Of a stretch of 7,212 nucleotides of DNA, positions 1 to 5,607 are shown one piece after another. The translations under genes were made by a program, and so were the position numbers. Positions within the stretch are counted from its first letter, which is position 1, and every line of letters begins with the position of its first letter. Source of the stretch: Bacteroidales bacterium (GTDB lineage Bacteria; Bacteroidota; Bacteroidia; Bacteroidales; JAOZVK01); assembly GCA_029938185.1 (NCBI GenBank), contig JAOZVK010000295.1:1-7212 (forward strand), given 5' to 3'. The notes below the pieces were generated by a model. That model searched no databases. It was given only the letters and a program-made list of their open reading frames with translations, and was not told the origin of the DNA.

Positions 1-654
1 TCAAAAAGTAAGCTCTATACTAAATAGGTAAAAACTTTTGTATGGGTGCTTAGTTGTTTATTATGGACACACTTAAATAGAACTTAATCTAAACTATTTT
101 TTTCTTTGCTTTTTTTCGGGAAAATATTAAACAAGTTTATTATTTTTATATAACTGAAAAAAACCAAATTTTGGTCTAATTTTTTTTTCACTTATTTAAT
201 GTTGCTTACCTATTCTTTTACCACTCAAACAATACGCAATTTAACAAAATATAAATGTCGAAAATTATTTATGTTGAATAAGTAAAATTAAGTATTTTTT
301 GTTATACAATAAATTGATATTTTTATACTTCTTAAGCTAATAAAAAACATGGTTAATATTAAAAAATACTATAACTAAACTTATAAGTAATGTTACAAAA
401 GTTTTCCGACATTTACTTATTCATAACTCCCTGATTAGATTGCTTTTGTACTAATGCGTAAGCAATTATAAATAGGTCGAAGACCTTACCATCTTATAAA
501 AGATGTAGATAGAATTGATTTAATATTCAATATACAAATCTTTTTTTTAATTTGTCTGTATATGGTCTCAATGGTAAATATAATAGTTTTTTGATTTACT
601 CAAAATATTATAGTTCAACATAAAAGCTATTTATAACTATACTCATACGTAAAA
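1..654. other. Gene-free AT-rich region with small hairpins
   Basis: I find no convincing coding region on either strand: frames are broken at short intervals and no known protein motif appears. What can be seen is a weak hairpin at 163-175 (ACCAA / TTGGT) before a T tract on the plus strand. A group of three adjacent stem-loops lies at 439-505 (described separately), and a 7-bp stem pairs 609-615 with 635-641. The region lies downstream of the HU transcript and beyond its terminator. It may hold an undetected small RNA or simply be decayed DNA. Confidence 0.6.
439..548 (+). other. Cluster of hairpins ending in a T tract, possible small RNA
   Basis: Three stem-loops follow each other closely: ATTGCTT/AAGCAAT (439-445 with 460-466, 14-nt loop), AGGTC-GAA-GACCT (474-486) and CATCTT-ATAA-AAGATG (490-505). 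A weaker GATTT/AAATC stem (517-521 with 536-540) is followed directly by eight T residues at 541-548, as in an intrinsic terminator read on the plus strand. This is consistent with a short structured transcript of about 110 nt, but there is no recognised RNA family and no clear plus-strand promoter. AT-rich DNA makes short stems by chance, so this is a weak call. Confidence 0.22.
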
Positions 655-681
655 CCAAAAAGAGCCGTAAGGCTCTTCTGG
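655..681 (-). terminator. Intrinsic terminator of the HU/small basic protein transcript
   Basis: A 7-bp perfect stem AAGAGCC (660-666) / GGCTCTT (671-677) has a 4-nt loop GTAA. It is extended by CCA/TGG pairs at its base (655-657 with 679-681). Read on the minus strand the stem runs into a T tract, giving the usual hairpin plus U-run arrangement. It lies about 50 nt after the stop codon of the small basic protein gene, which is where the HU transcript would be expected to end. Confidence 0.72.
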
Positions 682-729
682 TATAAACTAAATATTTACC
701 ATCTCTAAAGAAAACACTACATGAAGATA

Positions 730-822
730 TTATCGTTTCTTCTTGTGTCGATTTTTCCTTAGGCGTTTTTTTCGCTTGTGAGTAGACATTTTATGTCTTT
801 TTCGTTTTTTTCCGCTTGGCAT
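730..822 (-). CDS. AURKAIP1/COX24 domain-containing small basic protein (30 aa)
   Basis: The reading frame from ATG at 822 to TAA at 730 encodes a 30-residue peptide beginning MPSGKKRKRHK and ending NRHKKKR. More than half of its residues are Lys, Arg or His and it has no acidic residue. I recognise this as the short protein of Bacteroidota annotated as AURKAIP1/COX24 domain-containing, related to the C-terminal segment of mitochondrial mS38 and to the actinobacterial small-subunit protein bS22. By that family link it probably binds rRNA in the small ribosomal subunit; this role is inferred, not shown here. It starts 37 nt after the HU stop codon on the same strand and is followed by a terminator, so it is likely co-transcribed with HU. 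There is no Shine-Dalgarno sequence, only an A-rich leader, as usual in this phylum. It is short enough to be missed by length-filtered gene callers. Confidence 0.88.
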   Translation of the reverse strand: MPSGKKRKRHKMSTHKRKKRLRKNRHKKKR

Positions 823-859
823 ATTTTTAATTCAAAGTTATTTAATAAATGTCTAAAAC

Positions 860-1144
860 TTACTTTATACTTTCTTTTACTTCATTAACAAAGCTTTTTG
901 AGGGCTTAAATGAAGGAATAAAGTGTTCAGGTATAATGATTGTTGTGTTTTTAGAAATGTTCCTAGCTGTTTTTTCTGCACGTTTTTTTACTACAAAGCT
1001 TCCAAAACCTCTAAGATAAACATTTTTGTTTTCTACTAACGAACCTTTAACGGTATCCATAAAGGCTTCAACTGTCTTTTGCACAGTTACTTTCTCAATT
1101 CCAGTACTTTTTGAAATTTCGTTTACAATATCTGCTTTTGTCAT
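860..1144 (-). CDS. HU/IHF-family DNA-binding protein
   Basis: This 94-residue protein has the usual HU/IHF length and layout. The N-terminal helical dimerisation part (MTKADIVNEIS... to about residue 40) is followed by the signature strand VYLRGFGSF (42-50), the KKRAEKTARN turn (53-62), the DNA-binding beta-arm (about 60-75) and the closing F-K-P-S-K-x-F segment (79-85) with a C-terminal helix. The arm reads RNISKNTTIIIP instead of the classical RNPxTG form, which is the pattern I associate with Bacteroidota HU proteins. It acts as a dimer that bends DNA and compacts the nucleoid. The ATG at 1144 gives the standard N-terminus. The gene precedes the small basic protein gene by 37 nt, and a phylum-type promoter candidate lies about 50-80 nt upstream. 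Which of several HU paralogues it is cannot be decided. Confidence 0.95.
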   Translation of the reverse strand: MTKADIVNEISKSTGIEKVTVQKTVEAFMDTVKGSLVENKNVYLRGFGSFVVKKRAEKTARNISKNTTIIIPEHFIPSFKPSKSFVNEVKESIK

Positions 1145-1192
1145 TTTTAAAATATTTAGTTATCAATAGATTACTGTAATAATAACAGGCTG

Positions 1193-1224
1193 CAAATATA
1201 TATCTTTTTATTTTACTAATAAAA
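1193..1224 (-). promoter_or_regulatory. Candidate Bacteroidota-type promoter for HU
   Basis: Read on the minus strand, 1200-1193 is TATATTTG, an exact match to the TAnnTTTG -7 box known from Bacteroidota housekeeping promoters. A TTTT at 1224-1221 stands 20 nt upstream, at the distance of the -33 TTTG box but with one mismatch. Transcription would begin roughly at 1185-1190, leaving a leader of about 40-45 nt before the HU start. Support comes from the exact -7 box and its position before a highly expressed gene type; the DNA is AT-rich, so chance matches are possible. Confidence 0.42.
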
Positions 1225-1367
1225 CTTTATGCAAACTTTTTTTTAAAAAAATTAATTAATTTGTTCAATATTAGATTTTAATGGTAAGTATTTAGTTTTT
1301 GCACATAATTTAAACAGCACTGTATTAGACACATATGATTGTAGGTTTATATTGTATATTTTCAATT

Positions 1368-2396
1368 TTATTGTAATAAAAAAATATAAACAAGTATAAA
1401 TATAATTATAATAGCAATTGCGATAAGAATTTTAACACCATAATTACTAAGTATTTTCTCTGCTATATACAAAGTATTGTATACAGTTTTATCAAAAGTG
1501 TAATATTTAATAATGTCTGTATTTGTTTTTGTTTCTTTGAAAAAATCAACAGCCATTGATATATACAATTTAGCATTTTTAAAATCCATCTTATTATAAT
1601 ATACTGTTGATATTTTTTGATAGTAATGACCTAATTTGGGATGCGAAACACTTTCAGCCATTTTTATTGCTTTTAGTCTGTATTCAATTGATTTTTCATA
1701 ATTATTAAGTTCTTTATATGTTGTTGATATTACATTGTATGAGTTAATTATACTATATTTACTTATAAACGGAAGCTGCTTGCATACATTAATATCTTTT
1801 TTGCTATACATTAATGCATTATTAAAATCACCCATGTTTTGATGAATTATAGCCATGTTAGTGTAATAAAATGCTAAATCGTAATGTATATTATCATGCT
1901 TTTTAATTATTTTTATTGCCAATTTTCCAAACTTCACAGCTTTTTCGAAATTTCTGTTCATATTATTAATAACTAGTAAATTGTTTGCCATTGATGATAT
2001 TTTACGAGGATGATGACTCATTTTTTCCAAAATACTTTCAGAATGTAGTGCATATATTTTAATATTGTTGTCATCTTCACCAAAATCTGATTGTAATTTT
2101 GTCATAAAATAATCAATCATATTTGAACAGCATTGTAAACTTGGTTTTAATTTATCAATAACATAATTTTGAGTATTTGTACAAATTCTAAATGTTTTCC
2201 CTGAATTTATTATCCAATTGTTTTTTGTCAGCTTATGAAGCAAATCATAAAAATTGATTTCGTCATCTTCATTTATAAAAAAAATATTTTTAAGCTCATC
2301 AAATTCAATTTCAATAGGAGATAGTAGAGAAAAACAGCATAAAACCTTTTTTTCTTTTTCGGAAAGTGTATTTATTTCAAATTTTATATTGTTCAT
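1368..2396 (-). CDS. Winged-helix-like and TPR protein with C-terminal membrane anchor (STAND-like remnant)
   Basis: This 342-residue protein has three parts. Residues about 10-85 (LSEKEKKVLCCFSLLSP..., then FYDLLHKLTKNNWI and TQNYVIDKLKPS) resemble the winged-helix segment that follows the ATPase in STAND/NB-ARC-type proteins. In those, the same pattern of a short LSLL core, an LL-x-L-x-x-x-x-W-I strand and a C/H-x-x-x-Q-x-V-I helix is seen. Residues about 138-290 form about four TPR-like helical pairs, with signatures such as YYTNMAIIHQNMGDFNNAL (177-195), NNYEKSIEYRLKAI (231-244) and YYNKMDFKNAKLYISMA (266-282). Residues 321-341 are a purely hydrophobic helix at the extreme C-terminus, suggesting a tail-anchored protein facing the cytoplasm. 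No NACHT/NB-ARC nucleotide-binding domain (no P-loop) precedes it; the upstream neighbour is an acylphosphatase. The protein is probably a scaffold or a decayed sensor. Domain assignment is by eye and the function is unknown. Confidence 0.7.
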   Translation of the reverse strand: MNNIKFEINTLSEKEKKVLCCFSLLSPIEIEFDELKNIFFINEDDEINFYDLLHKLTKNNWIINSGKTFRICTNTQNYVIDKLKPSLQCCSNMIDYFMTKLQSDFGEDDNNIKIYALHSESILEKMSHHPRKISSMANNLLVINNMNRNFEKAVKFGKLAIKIIKKHDNIHYDLAFYYTNMAIIHQNMGDFNNALMYSKKDINVCKQLPFISKYSIINSYNVISTTYKELNNYEKSIEYRLKAIKMAESVSHPKLGHYYQKISTVYYNKMDFKNAKLYISMAVDFFKETKTNTDIIKYYTFDKTVYNTLYIAEKILSNYGVKILIAIAIIIIFILVYIFLLQ

Positions 2397-2494
2397 CTGT
2401 TTATATAATAGTTTATTATTTGAGTACTTCTTAAAACCTAAATTTCAAAAAGTATTGAATTCAGTGTTTTAATAGTACGCTATGTAAGAAATGA

Positions 2495-2764
2495 TTAATA
2501 TTTTATTATGAATTTTTTATAATTTTTAATTTGACTTATTTTATAATCCACTTTATTTACTTGTGCACGTATAGGTCTAATATTACACCATTTAATGAAT
2601 TTTGCTATGTTGTTTTCGATACCTTCAGCTTCAATATATACCGATTCATCTTCAATATTTTTTACAAATCCATTTATATTTAGTGTTTTAGCTATTTTTC
2701 TTGTATTAAACCTAAAACCGACTCCTTGTACTCTTCCTTTGATATTTATTTTTACATTTATCAT
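2495..2764 (-). CDS. Acylphosphatase
   Basis: This 89-residue protein has the full acylphosphatase length. It hydrolyses carboxyl-phosphate bonds in small acyl phosphates, such as acetyl phosphate or carbamoyl phosphate, in the cytoplasm. The active-site signature GRVQGVGFR spans residues 10-18, with the phosphate-binding Arg18, and the second signature NGFVKN holds the catalytic Asn36. The ferredoxin-like alternation of strands and helices continues to a short C-terminal strand (FIIKY). The ATG at 2764 gives the usual distance of about 17 residues from start to catalytic Arg. The gene stands alone: about 100 bp separate it from the next gene downstream and about 220 bp of repeat-rich DNA lie upstream. 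All key residues are intact, so I expect an active enzyme. Confidence 0.93.
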   Translation of the reverse strand: MINVKINIKGRVQGVGFRFNTRKIAKTLNINGFVKNIEDESVYIEAEGIENNIAKFIKWCNIRPIRAQVNKVDYKISQIKNYKKFIIKY

Positions 2765-2786
2765 AAATTTATTGACAGTTTAAAAA

Positions 2787-2973
2787 AAATTTGGGCTACC
2801 AGTTTTAAGTTAGACGCTTTTTAACCGCAAAGTTACACAAAGTTTAACGCAAAGTTTAACGCAAAGTTTAACGCAAAGTTTAACGCAAAGTTCTGTAAAA
2901 GTTTACTTTAACTTTATGGTTGTAACCACTTGAAAAACAATTGTGTCCAACCTTACGTGGGTAGCCAAAATTT
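2787..2973. repeat. Short inverted repeat enclosing the 12-bp tandem repeat
   Basis: Positions 2787-2800 (AAATTTGGGCTACC) and 2960-2973 (GGTAGCCAAAATTT) are inverted copies matching at 13 of 14 positions. They flank about 160 bp that contain the tandem repeat array. The arrangement resembles a small non-autonomous element or a decayed intergenic repeat cassette between the acylphosphatase and MEMO genes. No target-site duplication is evident and there is no coding capacity inside. Confidence 0.5.
2821..2890. repeat. 12-bp tandem repeat array (TTTAACGCAAAG)
   Basis: Four perfect head-to-tail copies of TTTAACGCAAAG occupy 2843-2890. Two degenerate units precede them: TTAACCGCAAAG at 2821-2832 and the 10-nt TTACACAAAG at 2833-2842. 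GCAAAGTT-type arrays of this kind are familiar from intergenic DNA of Bacteroidota. The repeat lies in the upstream region of the acylphosphatase gene and downstream of MEMO; copy number probably varies between strains. Confidence 0.88.
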
Positions 2974-2985
2974 GTAACAAGCTTA

Positions 2986-3816
2986 TCAACTATAGAAAAT
3001 CATTGATATATAATCAACAACTTCATTAGATTCAATTATTTGACCTGAGTGTCCTTGTTTAAGAATTTTATTTTTAGGCTTATTTGATACAAGTTTTGCA
3101 TATTCAATAAGGGTCATAATTGGTCCATATCCACAAACTGAGATATTATTTTTTTTAATAGTTTCGTATACTCCTGTCGAATTATTTTTTTTTATTTGTT
3201 CAACTACCTTATCATCAAGTTGCTTTCCTTCAATAGGATTAACAAAATGAGAAAAATCTGAAGATGCAATAATTAATATTTTTTTATTTAATTTTTCATT
3301 GAGATTATATATCTCATTTGCAATTTTCTTTGCAGTTTCGATATTCTGGTTTCCAATAGTTATTGGAACTATTTTGAAATCATATTTTAAAAAATATTGT
3401 AATAAAGGCAGCATCACTTCTCCTGAATGTTCGTATTTATGAGATATTTCTGACACTGGAAAATTTAGTTGTTTGTAAAATTCTACATCTATTTCAACTT
3501 TCCCATATGGACTTTCCCAGTATTGGTTGTCATCTAGTGCTATATCGATACCGTAACCAGTGTGGTTTGGGTTTATAATAAATATTGTATCAAATTTTTG
3601 ATGATAATTTTTAATGATTTCAAAAAAATGAACTGCTTGGTATGCAGAGAACATATATCCGGCATGTGGAACAATTCCTCCAATGATAATATTATTTGAC
3701 ATATTTATGTCAATATGTTTTTTTTCAATATTTAGAATTTTTTCGATTATTGCGTTTAATTCTTTTTTTGATGAGGGATAAAATTTTCCAGCAACAGCTG
3801 GTTTTCGTACTGTCAT
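2986..3816 (-). CDS. AmmeMemoRadiSam system protein B (MEMO1 family)
   Basis: This 276-residue protein matches the MEMO1/AmmeMemoRadiSam protein B family over its whole length. The N-terminus VRKPAVAGKFYP (3-14) is the family opening. Conserved active-site-like positions follow: PHAGY (50-54, His51), NPNH (82-85, His85), EHSGE (129-133), SSDFSH (185-190) and CGYGP (228-232, Cys228). The fold is related to nonhaem-iron extradiol dioxygenases, and the two histidines and the cysteine correspond to the metal-binding set described for human MEMO1. In many prokaryotes this protein is encoded beside an AMMECR1-type protein and a radical SAM enzyme; neither is in this window, so the partner genes, if present, are elsewhere. 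The biochemical role of the bacterial protein is not settled. The start at 3816 gives the exact family N-terminus. An inverted repeat lies just upstream and could form part of the leader. Confidence 0.93.
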   Translation of the reverse strand: MTVRKPAVAGKFYPSSKKELNAIIEKILNIEKKHIDINMSNNIIIGGIVPHAGYMFSAYQAVHFFEIIKNYHQKFDTIFIINPNHTGYGIDIALDDNQYWESPYGKVEIDVEFYKQLNFPVSEISHKYEHSGEVMLPLLQYFLKYDFKIVPITIGNQNIETAKKIANEIYNLNEKLNKKILIIASSDFSHFVNPIEGKQLDDKVVEQIKKNNSTGVYETIKKNNISVCGYGPIMTLIEYAKLVSNKPKNKILKQGHSGQIIESNEVVDYISMIFYS

Positions 3817-3835
3817 GTTTTTTGTTTATTAAATT

Positions 3836-3957
3836 AAATAATTTTGGCTCTTCGAGCCTTTTTACGCTGCTTACGCATAAACATTCATGATATAACTTAT
3901 TATCAGTTGATTTAAAAGTAAATTTGTGCGTAAATAAACTCGAAGAGCCAAATATTT
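3836..3957. repeat. Inverted repeat upstream of the MEMO gene
   Basis: TTTGGCTCTTCGAG at 3843-3856 recurs in perfect inverted form at 3939-3952. The match continues inward to 3867/3928 (22 of 25 positions) and, with a 2-nt offset, outward through AAATA. The arms enclose about 60 nt. Within the left arm GGCTC-TTC-GAGCC (3846-3858) is itself a hairpin followed by five T residues on the plus strand. The element begins only 20-27 nt before the MEMO start codon, so a minus-strand leader RNA could fold into a long hairpin. It could equally be a small mobile or intergenic repeat. Confidence 0.62.
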
Positions 3958-4070
3958 TACACAAATAAAAATAAAACTCGCAATTGAGGACAGCGGGTAG
4001 AAAATAAATATGAAATGAGAAATTTATTTTAAATGAGTTAAATTCGTCTTTTTTTTTTTGAAAATTTGCT

Positions 4071-4103
4071 TCCCAAAACTCCTGTTTTTTCAGGAGACAG
4101 GGA
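4071..4103 (-). terminator. Hairpin CTCCTG-N6-CAGGAG, possible terminator
   Basis: A perfect 6-bp GC-rich stem (4079-4084 with 4091-4096) around a T6 loop is extended by TCCC/GGGA at 4071-4074 and 4100-4103 across a small internal loop. On the minus strand the inner stem is followed by TTTT, so it could end transcripts coming from the OmpA gene about 250 nt upstream. On the plus strand no T run follows. The run of 11 T residues at 4049-4059 lies on the wrong side for a plus-strand terminator. Confidence 0.35.
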
Positions 4104-4122
4104 TTCTTTGCGATAATTTTAA

Positions 4123-4290
4123 ACTAAGGCAAATCACAAATAATAATTAACCATTTGCACTTGTTCTTTTAACCTTTAACGGCTTCAAAAAACACTCAAA
4201 TATTCCCGATATTATAATATTTTTTGAATTGTTAAAGCTTAAAATACCTGCGTGCAAATTGGCTAATTATTTATTGTGAATTGCCTAAGT
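4123..4290. repeat. 168-bp long imperfect palindrome (MITE-like or long-hairpin element)
   Basis: The left arm 4123-4192 and the right arm 4220-4290 are inverted copies matching at roughly three quarters of positions over 70 nt. They share long blocks: the outer ACTAAGGCAAATCAC versus ACTTAGGCAATTCAC, the middle TTTGCAC, and the inner CTTTAAC and TTCAAAAAA. A loop of only 27 nt separates the arms. It lies in the gap between the OmpA and MEMO genes and has no coding capacity. Terminal inverted repeats running almost to the centre resemble foldback or MITE elements; as RNA it would make a long bulged hairpin in the OmpA 3' region. No clear target-site duplication is seen. Confidence 0.7.
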
Positions 4291-4354
4291 GAACAAAAAT
4301 ATAAAATTAAATTTGTAAGTTTAAAATGAGAATTGCTGGAAAAATGCCAATATA

Positions 4355-5185
4355 TTACATTTTTCTAAGAACAACTCTTCTATTTTTTGCTCTTCCTTCT
4401 TTAGTAGAATTATTGCCAATAGGTTTTTCTTGGCCATATCCAACAACTTTCAATCTTCTCGAATTTATACCTTTTTCAACTAAACCTTTTTTAACAAAAT
4501 TAGCTCGTTTTCTTGATAATGTTTTGTTTTTTCGAGGACTCCCAGTATTATCAGTATGCCCTTCGATATAAATTTTCAACTTAGGATTCTCTTTAAGTAA
4601 TTGTTCGACTTGCTTTAATGCTGAAATTGATTCAGATTTAACAAAATGCTTATTTCTATCAAAATTCAAATATAAAGCAACCTCTCCACTTTCGTTAATT
4701 TCTTTCATTAATTGACTAGAAAGAATCACATTTTGAGCAATATTTCCATAAATTTCATATATTTCATAATCATTGCCTCCATTTAATACAACCACTTGTA
4801 ACCATATTTCTTTGTCTTTTCTTGTTATTTTATATGTACTAATATTATAATTAACCTTTTTAGGATATTTTCCAAAATATAGAAACTTACCTTTTTTTCT
4901 TTTTATTATTTTTTTATAAAAATTTGTAATTTCTTTTTCAGTTTTTGGTTTTGAGCTATTTCTTATAGAATAGCGGATAATATGTTGGCGACCTTCAACA
5001 TTTAAAAATTCTTTTCCATTCCAAAATTCAAAATTGTCAAATTTTTTTTGGTTATCAATTGCTATATAATAACCTTTTATTTTAGGAAAAAATCTACTAT
5101 TTTTACTTGTTTTGTTATCATTTTGAGAATATATATTACAAGTATAAATAATAGATAATAAGATAAATATGTTTTTAATATACAT
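4355..5185 (-). CDS. OmpA-family protein with signal peptide
   Basis: This 276-residue envelope protein starts with a signal peptide (MYIKNIFILLSIIYTCNIYS, cleavage probably after residue 20). The middle part, about 31-150, contains the YYIAIDNQKKFDNFEF, IIRYSI and KEIWLQVVVLNGGNDYEIYEI segments that I associate with the DUF4892-like region of some Bacteroidota OmpA proteins. The C-terminal OmpA domain (about 165-276) binds peptidoglycan non-covalently. It includes LYLNFDRNKHFVKSES, then IEGHTDNTG (207-215), LSRKRA (223-228), GINSRRLKVVGYGQEKPI and the closing GRAKNRRV. The diaminopimelate-binding pair corresponding to Asp271/Arg286 of Acinetobacter OmpA is present as Asp212 and Arg227, with the correct 15-residue spacing. 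No lipobox cysteine follows the signal peptide, so it should be periplasmic or outer-membrane associated rather than a lipoprotein. It has no beta-barrel-length N-terminal domain. It stands alone between non-coding gaps. Confidence 0.92.
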   Translation of the reverse strand: MYIKNIFILLSIIYTCNIYSQNDNKTSKNSRFFPKIKGYYIAIDNQKKFDNFEFWNGKEFLNVEGRQHIIRYSIRNSSKPKTEKEITNFYKKIIKRKKGKFLYFGKYPKKVNYNISTYKITRKDKEIWLQVVVLNGGNDYEIYEIYGNIAQNVILSSQLMKEINESGEVALYLNFDRNKHFVKSESISALKQVEQLLKENPKLKIYIEGHTDNTGSPRKNKTLSRKRANFVKKGLVEKGINSRRLKVVGYGQEKPIGNNSTKEGRAKNRRVVLRKM

Positions 5186-5420
5186 AGAATTAATTTTTTA
5201 ATAAAGTTAATTATATTAATAACTAAAGTTTACTTTTGTAAATAACTGTATAGCAGTGTTTTAAAAAGACATATTAAAACATATTAAACAACAGGTAATC
5301 AATTAAATAAAAGTATTAAAAAAGTTACACAATTCAGTTAATTGGTTTAATTTAGAGTCAATTAATAACAAGTTTACTAAAACTTGTACTGGTTTGTTAC
5401 ATATTGCCTGTTTAAAACTG

Positions 5421-5446
5421 TCGGTGTGGCATTGAAGCCACGCCGA
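5421..5446. repeat. GC-rich hairpin (REP-like)
   Basis: TCGGTGTGGC (5421-5430) and GCCACGCCGA (5437-5446) form a 10-bp stem with one G-T wobble and the loop ATTGAA. It is the most stable hairpin in the window and its GC content stands out from the surroundings. No good T tract follows on either strand (only TTTT after a short spacer on minus), so it is more like a repetitive extragenic palindrome or RNA-processing site than a standard terminator. It lies about 160 nt after the stop of the macrodomain-like gene. Confidence 0.5.
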
Positions 5447-5505
5447 TGGTAGGTGATTATATTATTGATTTTCATTGTAATTTAAAACAACATACAATGC
5501 ATAAA

Positions 5506-5576
5506 TAAGAATATGTGACATGTTTCAAACCACAACATCGCAACTTTCATGGTCTGCAATATGTTGATATGATTTT
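5506..5576 (+). repeat. Intact two-part repeat, blocks A (5506-5538) and B (5539-5576)
   Basis: Block A, 33 nt, recurs perfectly but inverted at 7122-7154. Block B, 38 nt, recurs perfectly in the same orientation at 6783-6820; the match includes one extra T at 5538/6782. Only here are A and B joined. The element therefore exists in at least two copies around the macrodomain-like gene, one intact and one split. It has no coding capacity of note and no known family name that I can assign. Just after B, CAGTTTGAAAAT (5584-5595) is the inverse of 6816-6827, a further sign of rearranged copies. Confidence 0.9.
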
Positions 5577-5607
5577 TTATATGCAGTTTGAAAATTATGC
5601 ATTTTTA

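Larger units (their letters stand above)
5186..5607. other. Gene-free gap with hairpins and a repeat
   Basis: No coding region is supported. The gap contains a direct duplication of ACATATTAAA (5269-5288), a perfect 8-bp stem ACAAGTTT/AAACTTGT (5368-5375 with 5380-5387, 4-nt loop), a GC-rich hairpin (5421-5446) and the intact A+B repeat (5506-5576). The left side must hold the OmpA promoter, but I cannot find a convincing TAnnTTTG box there. Confidence 0.6.

Noticed and set aside
163..175. Hairpin ACCAA-ATT-TTGGT before a T tract as a plus-strand terminator
   Set aside because: The stem is only 5 bp and no plus-strand gene lies upstream within the window.
253..414. Possible element with ends AAATGTCGAAAA and TTTTCCGACATTT
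   Set aside because: The inverted match is only about 12 nt with an insertion, in very AT-rich DNA, with nothing recognisable between.
2821..2890. CRISPR array
   Set aside because: Units are 12 bp head-to-tail without spacers, so this is a simple tandem repeat; no Cas genes are present.
3725..3964. Minus-strand frame of 79 codons overlapping the start of the MEMO gene
   Set aside because: It overlaps the well supported MEMO N-terminus in another frame and runs through the inverted repeat; its composition shows no domain.
4326..4571. Plus-strand frame of 81 codons
   Set aside because: It is antisense to the OmpA C-terminal domain, which has clear conserved motifs; the plus frame is a shadow.
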